Source of the DNA: Epinephelus fuscoguttatus
Lineage: Eukaryota; Chordata; Actinopteri; Perciformes; Serranidae
NCBI RefSeq assembly: GCF_011397635.1
Contig: NC_064754.1
Span: 28,748,543 to 28,812,542 of the forward strand
Reading direction: 5' to 3'
Length of the DNA: 64,000 nucleotides
The position numbers were made by a program, and so were the translations under genes. The notes under the pieces are model-generated. The model had not been told where the DNA came from. It ran no database searches and was given only the letters and a program-made list of their open reading frames with translations. Shown piece by piece: positions 47,801 to 58,609 of this stretch (the stretch's first letter is position 1; each line of letters starts with the position of its first letter).

Positions 47801-48539
47801 TTGATATGAGTTAATTTTGCAGCAAAATATCAATGTTTTAAATGCTGGTGTGACTGGGCCTTAACAATACAGAACTGGCTGCAAATAAATAACTATGAAT
47901 ATCTTTGTTTTTCTTACAGGAGAGTTACCAAATTGGACATTAGTTCGAGAGAGTCCCCCTAAAGAATCTCATGTGACAGTTCATGTGTGTGGAGAATGTG
48001 GCATGGACTTCCCTCAGAAGCAACAGCTGGAAGAACACCGCCAGAGTCACAAAAAGCCTTACGCCTGCCCTGACTGTGGCAAGACCTTCAAAACGGAATA
48101 CTATTTCAAAATACATAAGCGCATTCACTCAGGAGAGTCACCTTTCCTCTGTACAGAGTGCGGTAAGAGCTGTGTCACAGCAGATTCGCTTAAAAAACAC
48201 GAGCTGACTCACACTGGAGAAAGGAATTTCCACTGTGATCAGTGTGGGAAGGCGTTTTCACAATCCTCCCACCTCAAGGTGCATCTCAAGACTCACACCG
48301 GAGAGCGACCTCACCTCTGCTCAATCTGTGGTAAAAGCTACTCCAAAGCATCTGTGCTGAAAGTTCACCTGCGAGTTCACACCGGAGAGAAACCGTATAC
48401 TTGTGACAAGTGTGGCAAGTGCTTTTATTACACTCAAGGTTATCGAGCGCATCTGAAGATTCACGACAAGAAGCCAAAGCCTCAAACAAAACCACTGGGG
48501 AGACCAAAACAACAGCTGTCAGTGGCACATAATCAATAA
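44818..48539 (+). CDS. ZNF gene 4: C2H2 zinc-finger protein, tandem copy of gene 3
   Basis: Candidate exons: 44797-44853 with an ATG at 44818 (MTMDKAPLLITQ, phase 0), leader 46055-46243, two-finger exon 46957-47223, six-finger exon 47920-48539. Compared with gene 3 the leader lacks 31 bp after the GTCC(A/C)(C/G)TGGAG phrase. The frame entering from 44818 therefore shifts and meets a stop. Translation can still begin at the ATG at 46153 (MHLSDTGAEVNHHEEHR), giving 325 residues. The fingers are all intact, and the tail is KPLGRPKQQLSVAHNQ. The two-finger exon is slightly longer than in gene 3 (an extra GAKQCQQ segment). Four residues differ in the last exon, two at DNA-reading positions of finger five. 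It may be a working gene with a shortened N-terminus. Confidence 0.8.
44894..45467. mobile_element. Non-autonomous hAT-like element with 8 bp target duplication
   Basis: Begins TAGTGATGGGC and ends with a rough inverted form (ACACTA preceded by CGAATGACACA). The flanks CTGGTCCA (44886-44893) and CTGGACCA (45468-45475) match at seven of eight positions. The interior is built of ATTCAGTTCAGT and TTCATTCA words and encodes nothing. It lies in an intron of ZNF gene 4. Confidence 0.6.
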
Positions 48540-49782
48540 TGTCACCTGGGAGTGTACACTAGTCTGAGAGGATATAAAGAGGAAAGTTAATATACTAGCT
48601 TTGCCCATCTTTTACTCTGTGAAGTAAACTATCTTTCAAATGTCTGAAGTGATTGTTCAAACAATATGATAGTAATCAGTTGTATAAGGTGTGCAGTCAG
48701 CTACATTGTTAATAACATGTATTGGACTATATAGTATTGAAGAAAATAAATCATGACATCATAAGTCAATGTTCTTTGAATTTTTCTGTGTTTCTTCTCT
48801 TGTAATTCACCTTAACTTGGCCTTTGAGCAGAGTTTTTATCCAATAATTGGACCCAGCAGATCACAGTGTACATCAGTGCTTGTTTACATAGTAAAACTC
48901 TTTCACTGCATTATTGGCCAAAAAAAACTAAAACAAAAGCTTGTATTTTGAAATATATGCTTGTGTTTGTAGTTGGAGCCTTTTTTAAAAAAAATCTTTT
49001 AGAAATATAAACTGCTTCATGCACTGGGTTAACATGACCATGCAGCAGGATAATTAATTGTATAGCACTGCGTCATTTAGTGGAGTAAAAAGTACAGTAT
49101 TTCTCTTTGAAATGTTGACTTGAATTGAATAATGAAGTAGCACAAAATGCAGATATTCAAGCAAAGTACAAGTAGTGGAAATAGTACACCACATGCATTA
49201 AACATAGTATAGCTGACGTGAATATTATATACGTTATTTTGTTATATTTGTATATTTTAAAGTGAGTTATTGGTGAGTATTTCTACTTAATACAAGCATT
49301 ATTTAATGTAATATGTACGCATGTTTGCAGGAAACTGCAGTAAGCGAGATTTTAATGTTATATTATTGGGGCTTTTATTTTGGTTTTAAAAAAGACAACC
49401 GGAAGTTCCGACACTACTGTAAGTGGCTAGCAGCTAAAGCTAGAAAGGTTATCACCAGCTCCAAACGCTTTTTTAACTAAACTCAACAGATAGGTGGCAT
49501 TAATTTGACACATTGTTTGAACATACTGAGCCTGAAAATGACAGAGACGTAGAAACATTGCCAAGTCGTTTTAATAAACTTCAGTCGAGCGATTACTTTT
49601 TACCTGAGGGAAAAATCAATGCTGAGGTTGGTCAAAATGTCTATTGTCTGTTGTTAGCTAGCTGAATTAGCAAGTGTTATACAGCGGAGGTTAAAATTTC
49701 AGTAGATTTAAGGTATTATTTTCACACTAGACTCGGTTGTGAATCCGTTGGGAGCGTTATTTGTTATTGTTGATTAGCGGCT
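45797..49782 (+). repeat. Tandem duplication copy B (contains ZNF gene 4)
   Basis: Partner of 40073-44513, starting at the shared TTTTTGTAAGATGGT region and ending at the shared GTTGATTAGCGGCTGT phrase. It lacks the interspersed repeat of copy A and has a 31 bp deletion in the leader exon. An extra stretch (about 46300-46930) separates the leader and two-finger exons. Confidence 0.85.
48540..49379. other. 3' flank of ZNF gene 4
   Basis: The first about 50 bp after the stop are nearly identical to the gene 3 flank. AATAAA lies at 48745-48750. Further on are AAGTACAAGTA-type repeat words (49085-49190) shared with copy A. Confidence 0.5.
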
Positions 49783-49870
49783 GTAGCTTAAGGGGGAGGT
49801 ATCGTTAGCTAATTGCTAATATCAGTCATGCTAGGTAACGCCATGTCAGTGGCTAGCTGGCTAATAACAG
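49380..49870 (+). promoter_or_regulatory. Duplicated promoter-like block upstream of ZNF gene 5
   Basis: Shares CCGGAAGTTCCGACACTACT, TGGCTAGCAGCTAAAGC and CATTGCCAAGTCGTTTTAAT with 44120-44300. Rich in GTTAGCTAGC-type words. It is the right end of duplication copy B and probably supplies or supplied the start of ZNF gene 5. Confidence 0.45.
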
Positions 49871-51516
49871 TTTGCTCAAAGGCAGAGGTGGTCGTTGACC
49901 AAAGCGCTGGTCACCGCCGACTCAGACATTTCAATCAGAGGTCAAATACCGGGTTCTGTACTGCAGAGTGCTCCTGACATACAGGGTTTGAATATGTCGC
50001 CATAGATACCAACAGGTTTGTCAATTAGGTTTCTATCTAACTTAAATCAATTAGTGTGAGACAGGAGAGGAGCAAGAATGAGTCCCATCAAGCTAATGCT
50101 ACTAAGCTAACTGGGCTACTCAGTGCAGATGCACGAAAAGAGGTTTTCCCTTGACAGTCTAACCACTGGAACACAGTTACTTATTTTTATAGCTAACACT
50201 AAACAGCTCCATAGCCAGCAGTGTTGCTGAATAGTTTATTTGTTGTACAGTACATTTGTAAGGACAACTCCTTTTAACAGTAGACAGTCTATCAGGCCCA
50301 GCCAGGTTCAGTCCCCTGTCACAACAAAGCATCCGCCCTGCTGAAGTGTCCTTGAGCAGGACGATGGATGTCTTCCAGGGTGGAGGCATTGTTGTGTGGC
50401 TTGTAGAGGGGGACAAGTGACAAGAATGGTTTCCCCATAGTGATGTGGTGCCGGAGGCTGAGAGTCTAAAGAGAGAATGGATTAAAAACAACAGCCACTG
50501 AATGACTGCTCACAACACTGTCACACCTGGGTTGAAATATGATTTAATAAATGCTGTATGAACTGTAAATTCATTTTTCATACCTTATTCACATCACTGT
50601 CACCTGTCACAATCACCAGTATGTCACAAATATTTGAAATAGTTCTGAACCTTGAATAAGATATCTGGGATAAATTAATGAATAGGGGAAATTTTGAATA
50701 TCAGATCTGTCCATCAAAGCAGACTTGGTTTATGCACTTAACATTTGAAATACTATTTATTATAATGTATAACAGCCTGTCTGTAACAGGACTATGACTG
50801 ACATGTACATTATTATTTAACATAATGTATATTGCAAGTGACACATCATCAGTTTGACTGTTGACTTAGTAAGTTTGGTCACTTTCTTGGAAAACTGTGA
50901 TCAGGACCTTGATCTTGAATTCTTAGCTATGCTATATAGTGATTTGCCATTTTGGAATTAGCATCTGTAACATTTCCTTCAGGAGCTAACAACAAAACAT
51001 TAAGACAGAAATGAGCAGGAAGATCCTGGTATGATTCAGTTGGTTTGATTAAAATGTCTCTATCCAAAAACATGACTTGTGTAATGAGGCCACAGCCAGT
51101 ACAAATACATTTTTATAATATTGTATTGTGAGACACTTGATGAATACAGGCCCAGAGCAGTTACATGGATTTGGTGGTCCTTTGTAGTGTAATAAGAAGA
51201 GTTTTGCACATATTTAATACTATGATCTGATACTGGGTGAGCAGTGTTTTTCTCTACTTTTGAATGCTAACACATCATAAATGGATGATCTCTTTAAATT
51301 AATAAACATTATTTCAAGCACATCATATGTTAGATTAGTTTTATCCCTATGATGCACTAACAGTCCAAAGAGTCAGCAACAGCAGTGGTTGCTTAAATGT
51401 CTTTCTCAGCTGTGAAGCTTTCGGCCATGTTTGCCTGTATTTATTAAGTCCTTTGCTATAACTTCTTAACTTGTAAACGTGTCTGTTTATGTGTCTTGAT
51501 TTTTCACCTCCTCAAG
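49871..51516. other. Presumed first intron or 5' region of ZNF gene 5
   Basis: No exon was found. A short fish-repeat phrase (GCTGAAGTGTCCTTGAGCAG) occurs at about 50339. The open minus-strand frame at 50177-50491 covers that repeat and is not a convincing gene. Confidence 0.4.
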
Positions 51517-51532
51517 GTCGTACATTTGAGAG

Positions 51533-54500
51533 ATGGGCTCTGAAAACCCAGAGGACTTTGGGCCAGCTGTGATCCTGGCTGAGGATGATCAGCAAGAAAT
51601 TGGAGGCCTGATCAACTCTGATGGAGAAGAAGTGGATTTCTCAGACCTCAGTGAGCAAATAAGACAGATAGAAATTCAGGCACCTAGTAGCTAATTACAC
51701 AATGCATACAAAAACACAGATACACACAGGGTTAGAGAATATAAGAATAAGAATAAAAACACATCATGATGCACTTCTCACCAAAACTTTTACAGGCATG
51801 GTTCAAAGAGCTTTTCTTAATAGTAAATGAACATATATTAAGTCTTAAGCTTAAAAGCAAACAAGACGTTTACTCTGAGCTACATCTGCAGTGCAGTATT
51901 TACTCTATAAAATTATACTACATAGTCAGGATAAACATCCAGTGGCACGTTGATACATTCCCAGCAAAGCTTGGCATGTCTGTGTTAGATTAAGCTGCAG
52001 TTTGCATACAGAGTACAGATGCAGTGATTTTGCTTTTCTCTCCCAGAAGCCATTCCAACACCAAAATCAAGATATTTGGCGATACTAAGTCTCAATATTA
52101 GTCTTTTTTCACATAAAAAAATTTAAATGGTCAATTTCAGACCTGCAAAATAATTGTATGACTGTAAATGATGTATACACCTTTTTAGAACAACATATTT
52201 ACACTGAATGTTTCTTGCAGAGAGGCATTATTATACTTACCTACACTATAAAGGACTCTACAACATGTCTGAACACCATCAGCATTGATGTTTGTTGTGC
52301 TCAGGGGTTAACTGTTAAGAAAATGTTTCCCCAGTCTTTTTGTTTTCCTGAATAAAATGCTGTCTTATCTTTCTGTTCACACAGGAGAGAGCGCTATCCC
52401 TGGCATTGTACATGCAGAGGCTCCCTCCAAGAGATTTGATCAAAGCGAGAATGAAAAACCGCCGTCTCTTCACAGCTGCTCAGTGTGTGGGAAAGACTTC
52501 CCTTACGCCTCTAAACTTCAGCGCCACCTACGCACTCACTCGGGAGAGAGACCTTTCCCCTGCTCCATGTGTGAGAAGAGATTTCCAGAAAAGGGGCTGC
52601 TCATGATCCATGAAAGGGTCCACACTGGGGAAAAGCCGTTCCCATGCACTTTCTGTGAAAAAAGATTTGCCAGTCAGGGTGAGCTCAGGCTGCACCGACG
52701 GACACACACAGGCGAGAGGCCGTATCACTGCTCCATCTGCCTGAAGAGCTTTTCCCGACACTGGCATCTGAAAACTCACTTAGAGGCGATGCACTCTGAG
52801 GTTGTCGCAGGCTTTACGAGGAAGAAGTTTCCATGTTCGGACTGTGAAAAGAGCTGTAACTCAGCAGCTGAGCTGAGAGATCATCAGAGGACTCACACTG
52901 GAGAGAGGCCTTATCAGTGCTCTTTCTGTGACAAAAGATTTGCCCTGTCGGGAACACTTGTAAGACATGAGCGTCTCCATACAGGCATTACGCCCTACCA
53001 CTGCTCCGACTGTGGTAAGACATTTGCACAGCAGTGGACTCTGACGACACACATGCGGACTCACACGGGAGAAAAACCCTACAGCTGCACACAGTGTGAT
53101 AAGTCTTTTGTAGCTCCGGGAGAGCTTCGGAGGCACACCAGGATTCACACAGGAGAAAAGCCGTACACTTGCAAGGACTGTGGGAGGCACTTCTCACTGG
53201 CAGGAACTCTCAGAAACCACAAAAGATCGTGTACACAGAACAAGAATGGATCAGTTACAGGTGTCATCTTAAACCCAGTTCAAGCTGCAGGTGGTGAATC
53301 ATCCCAGCAGGACCTGGTCAACAACATCAGCTCTGAGGTAGAGACAGTGCACAGCAGTTTCACGGTAGAATCTCAGTGTTTTTTGTGGTAGTTTGATTGA
53401 GATGTTTAATTTTTCTTCTGCATTTGTACAGTTGGGTCTTTTACAACCTTCTAACACTATTTTTGCCTCCATTTGTTCTTATTTAACTGTTTTTATAGGT
53501 GTCAGACAGTCAGAGTTTGCTCAGTGCAGTTGACCCCCATTCCTCAGAAGGTCTTGACAAAACAGCTCAGTGTGAAAGTAACCTACAAGAACCAGAAGAC
53601 CTCCTGGAGGATGTCGCTTCCAGTCCGCATATGAATGTAATAGTGAAAGAGGAGGAAGAAGAGGAGCCCTTGTGTGGTAAATAAACATGAGATGTCAGAT
53701 TTTTGTTCTTATGTAACATAACACAAGTAGTGTGAATGTATTTAATGATGATTTTAACATTTAAGTGGTTGTTTTGCTTGTGTTTCCCTCAGTAGAAGAA
53801 GCTCCTGACCAGGTGTCTGGTAGTGAGGATTGCACCATGCAGGAGGACACTGAAGAGCAGCAGCAGGAAAGCAACACAGAAATTAGGATTACAGTAAAGG
53901 AGGAAGAAGAGGAACTTGTGAACAGTAAGGAAATTATTTTACAGTAAAGATTAATTACTGTCTTTACTACAGTCATTAACTGGGACCCAGTGTCATTGAA
54001 TGACTGGATTAAAACATATTTTTTCTCAGTGATTTCAGCCCACTCTTCTGTCTTTCCCTACACTGTATATTCTTTTTCTTCACTCTTTCATTGTTTCACT
54101 CTGTTTTTTTTCTGGCATACCTGCACTGAGCTGGGTAATTCTAAAAAAATGTTAGGCTACATAGTTTTTTTTTAATTATTATTATTTTTAAGATCTCTGT
54201 CGGCACTGAAACCCCTGAACAGAAAAGTGGTTAAATATCTTTTCCATCACAAAGTTAGAAGTGACAGCTCGTTGTTTTCTAAAGCTCCTGGCACTTTCTG
54301 AGAGGACTTGAATATTCATTTTAAAAAGCTTTGTTGCTCCTGTCCACAATAAAATTTAAGGCAATGCAGCTTTATTTGTACAGCACATTTCATACACCAG
54401 GGCAATTCAAGGTGCTTTACAGAGCAATACAAAAAAATAAAGGATACACATTTACAATAAACGAGTGAATAGAAACAAAAATATAAAAGGTAAAATTAAT

Positions 54501-56295
54501 TACTAAATGATTTACAATTTTAAAACTTAAAATGTAAAAAAATTAAAATTTAATTAGAATTAAAAGTCTTTCAAATTTAAGGCTAACCTCTATTTAGCTC
54601 TGGTAACAGTAAAGCACCAGAGTCATTTTTTGCCTGTACTCTGGTACAAAAATGCTGGCTAATTATAGGAAGGAGCAGAAAACATGCATTTTCAGATTTA
54701 GCTGTCTTAGTGTGGACATAGTGTAAGAGTGGATTCTACTTGTCATTATCTAAATTACCTAAAGATTGCAAAAGCAGGTTTCTCATTTGTAGCCAAAGTT
54801 TTTTAGCCGATCTAAATGAAAAATGTCATTGACAGATTTATTAATTGTAGTTTTATTAAACTATTTAAAATTAGAGAAAGAACCATTACCCTCTGTTATA
54901 TTGATTGATTGAAATGATAGAAATCAGACTGTGTCTTTTTTCAGTTTACTCTGACTGACTCTTTGGTGTGACTGACTGACTGGTTTGAAAATGAGAACCC
55001 TGCACTTGTGGTTAGTGGTGATTTTGTGTTTCTTCTTAAGTCTCCTTAAGAATTTCACATGATTCATAGCTTTTATATACCTTCCTATGATTAACTTGAC
55101 AATTGCAGAATAATAGATTATTTTATGGACTGATAAATAAACTGTTTAATATCACATTTTCTGTCAAGGACCTTTGGTGTATCTATTTCAGTTCAGTGGG
55201 ATGCTGCTAAGATAAAAAAGCCAGCATATGAACATGTCACTTCCTTCTATTGTCAGGTCTACACTTCGAAGCAGACGCGTAACATGCACCCAATAGCAAT
55301 AAAATGAATATTGCTGCTGTAGACATGTTTTAAGTTGGGACAGGTGTCTGTCTATAGAGGGGTGCAACTTGGTGCAGCTTTTATAGTTCTCCCTAAACAT
55401 AAACACACGTGCGTCACTCCTTGACTGGACGATAATGCTTGCACAGATCAGATCATCTGGGTCTTTCTTATTTTATCTCCTTTCAGTTTTCTGTAATGGT
55501 GGATTTCAAAGGGAGCCATGTCTTAACAAGCAAATATGTGTGTTTTTGTTATTGTTACAAAATGGCATGTTTCAGTGTATCATGTATGTTTCCACAGTGT
55601 CTGGAGAGGATCCTGATCATGTTTCCGACAGTGATAAAAACAGCCCTCCAGCGTCACCAGGGCAGGAACAGTGTAACGACAAACTGACAAAGAGCTCTTA
55701 CTGCTGCGGGCTCTGTGGAAGAGACTGTCACAAGATGTCTGCTCTTCAGATTCACATGCGAATTCACTCGGGAGAGAAACCTTACCAATGCACTCTGTGT
55801 GGGAAGCAGTTCACCCAGAAAGGGCAACTCAAAGGTCATCAGAAAGTCCACACTGGAGAGAAACCGTTCTCCTGCCCAGACTGTGGGAAAAGCTTTGCCC
55901 ACTCGGGGGCCATGAACAGACACCGGCTCACACACACGGGAGAGAGGCCCTACCACTGTTCTGTGTGCGACAGAAGCTTTAATCAGTCGGGCCGCTTGAG
56001 GGAACATGAGAAAATCCACTTTGGGGAGAAGTTTGACTGTCCCGAGTGCGAAAAGAGTTTTACACGAGCTTCAAGCCTCAAAAACCATTTCAGGCTTCAC
56101 ACGGGAGAGAGGCCGTACGGCTGCGACATCTGTGGGAGAGGCTTCAGCCGCTCACAAAGCCTGAGGCTCCACAAACGGAAACATGAGCAGATTTTCCCTG
56201 AGGATGTGTCTGCATTCAGTGTGAAGAACAATGATTTATCACAGAGTGACGATAACTCTCCAATTAATATGTGTATAGCAGACCAAAATGACTGA
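51533..56295 (+). CDS. ZNF gene 5: protein with two C2H2 arrays (nine plus six fingers)
   Basis: Exons: 51517-51650 (ATG 51533), 52385-53337, 53499-53676, 53793-53924, 55598-56295. All phases match; 2079 nt, 692 residues plus stop. The first exon contains [11 protein letters not shown], shared with ZNF gene 1, and ends in the same phase. The second carries nine fingers; the ninth has Cys in place of the last His (HKRSC, a C2HC form). Two acidic exons follow with IVKEEEEEE and TVKEEEEEL. The last exon has six fingers and a non-basic tail, without the GRPKQQ ending of genes 1 to 4. If the donor at 53338 is not used, reading continues to a stop at 53391 and gives a shorter nine-finger protein. 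The two arrays could also be read as two genes, but the shared phases favour one transcript. Confidence 0.8.
53925..55597. other. Last intron of ZNF gene 5
   Basis: Contains a dispersed fish repeat at about 54358-54600 whose opening (CAGCTTTATTTGTACAGCAC, GGCAATTCAAGGTGCTTTAC) resembles the one at 23425. No further exon was found. Confidence 0.5.
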
Positions 56296-57206
56296 CAGTG
56301 TATTTATATAAACCATAGAGATATGTACCAGTAGTAGTATAACGAGACAAGATTTTAGGCAGTAAAACATGAACTGAGAGAGGGGAAAGTAAGGGACTAC
56401 CTCTGTGAATAGACTGGCATTAAAACTTTATGTGGTGGTTCACAAAAAAAAGTATTCAAGCTGAAATATTTAACTCCCTTAAATTAATACACAGACACAT
56501 GTCAGGTGATGTTCAGCAACTAACAACACAGTTTCAGACAAAATGACCAAACACTTCTTTCATAAAATCTTGGGAACTGTTCAGATGATAAATTTTAGAG
56601 CTCATATTTACTCTCTTTTATCACTCTCACCTATGTTAGTTGCATCAAAATATCGCACTCACATTTAGAGTATTTATTGTAGTACAAATGACTCATTTAA
56701 GGTCTGTGATTTCACACTTCTCCATGCAGTATTTGTCATTCAGACTAATCGTGTATGTGGAAATGGGATTGAAGCGTAATTATGTTTTTGTATCGACGTT
56801 ACGATGGCCAGTGAGCAGTTCATGAATCAGGTGAAACTGGAATTCATTCTTTGGGTTTGAGCTACTGAAATGTCAGAATGAAAAACCAGTAATGAAACAA
56901 TGAGATTGTGATAATCATCTTTTTTTGTTGTTGTTTTTGCCAAAACCATTTTGCCTTAGTGGCGATCAGTCTTTATCTCTGTTTGTGTTATTCAACAACC
57001 AGATTTTGAATCAGGTTCACCTGGTTTGAACAGCTCTTAAAGGCCAAGTAACTATTGTGAATAAGGTCATCCTATAAGGCTGTGATACAAAAGGCAATAA
57101 TTTGAAGCCATGTAGATGGTAAATTTTGCCCAGTGCTGCCTCTGTCTAATTGTATGAGACATGGTATACTTAACAATAAAAGTAAAAGTACTAAAGCCTG
57201 GTGTGC

Positions 57207-57208
<2 letters not shown>

Positions 57209-57268
<60 letters not shown>
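57209..57268. repeat. (CTAT)n microsatellite
   Basis: About fifteen uninterrupted tetranucleotide units. Confidence 0.95.
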
Positions 57269-57799
57269 ATGGCAGCACAAGAACAGACACTCAGTAAAAG
57301 ATCAATAGAAGCAGGCATGGATGCAGATCCCAGGGGGGATGGGATGGACATGCCCCCCCCCCCAAATTCTGAAAAACACAAATTGTCCTCCCCAATTCTA
57401 AATAGCTTAAATGATTGAAATTGAACAAATGTATACAGTAGTCCTATATACTGGGAGAAAGGGAAGATGATGAGGAGAAATGGGAATCCGTGAGAGGCAA
57501 GAGATGAGAACATGAGTGGACAGAACATGCCTGAGACCCTGAAACTAGAAGTAGTATTAACTAACGGCGAAGCAGTGAAAAGGAGGGTGATGGCTGGTTC
57601 CATGTACTTCTGGCTGTTAAAGAGAAATAAACAGTAAAGGTAAGCATATGATTCTCTTTGTAGTGCTTTTTGAATGACTTGGTGATGGTCATGAGCCTCT
57701 ATGAAATCGTGAAATATGCTGGCAATCTCAAGCGCTCTGTGGGCATGATTTGCATGTGTGCAATTAAAAAAAAAATCACAACTGATTGTGTCCCCCCCC

Positions 57800-58215
57800 A
57801 AACTTGTTATCAGATCTGCACCCATGGAAGCAGGGGTCTACCACACCAAACAGGACCCCAGGTGCAACCAAGTGGCTGGCATAGTGTACAGAGACATCTT
57901 GAGCGAGCTAAGATCCTGTGGGACTTCCAGATCCTGACTGACAAACTGGTGGTGGCTAACCAACCAGACATCATGTTGATCAACAAACAGGAACATGAGA
58001 AGCTTGAAAAATATCAAGGGCTAAACGATGTGGGGAGTAAAGGCAACAGTGGTGGCAGTGGTAATCGGAGCACTCAGGGCTGTGACCCCAAAACTGAGAA
58101 AGTGGCTCCAGCAGATTCCAGGTACAACATCTGAGGTCTCTGTCCAGAAGAGTCCTAGGAACAGCTAAGATACTGTGCAGAACCCTCAAACTCCCAGGCC
58201 TCTGGTAGAGGAAAA
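57800..58215 (+). mobile_element. Decayed LINE ORF C-terminal fragment
   Basis: One frame gives ILWDFQILTDKLVVANQPDI followed by KQEHEKLEKYQGL; after that the frame is lost, though QIPGTTSEVSVQKSP-like words can be read in another. This is the C-terminal part of a non-LTR retrotransposon protein common in fish genomes. Clade not assigned. Confidence 0.6.
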
Positions 58216-58609
58216 CTTAATAAGGCTTACAAAGGATTACCACCAGTAATATATGTGTATAAAAACATGTAATCACTAATACTGTACAATTAAAAACACT
58301 CATAGGTACAACCTCACCATTATGTTAATTATTCAAATTATAGATTTATGTCATTTTCATTCCTGTCCATGTGGTTTTTTGTCTAGTAGGGCTACACCAA
58401 TATATCATGTGACCTGTGTCACATGACCCTCACATGAGCTCTGAAACTGCACACCTGTTTCCAGTGCATGTTACACCCTGATGAAGACTCTAGTTTAAAT
58501 GTAGTGGTTATCAGTGTATTAATGAAGGATTTTTAACTACAGTCAGAGTGCGTCAGATGCATGTTTGGACTGTGAGCCTGTACTGTGGACTTTTACACTG
58601 AGTGAGCTG

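Larger units (their letters stand above)
56296..58609. other. 3' flank of ZNF gene 5 and repeats
   Basis: An AATAAA lies at 57175-57180. A (CTAT)n microsatellite at about 57209-57268 and a C-run at 57352 follow. A decayed LINE fragment occupies about 57800-58215 (listed separately). No host gene is supported. Confidence 0.5.

Noticed and set aside
50177-50491. 104-codon minus-strand open frame upstream of ZNF gene 5
   Set aside because: Overlaps a dispersed fish repeat phrase; peptide is low-complexity and has no domain.
57670-58134. 154-codon plus-strand frame
   Set aside because: Most of it is a decayed LINE C-terminus joined by chance to upstream intergenic codons; not a host gene.
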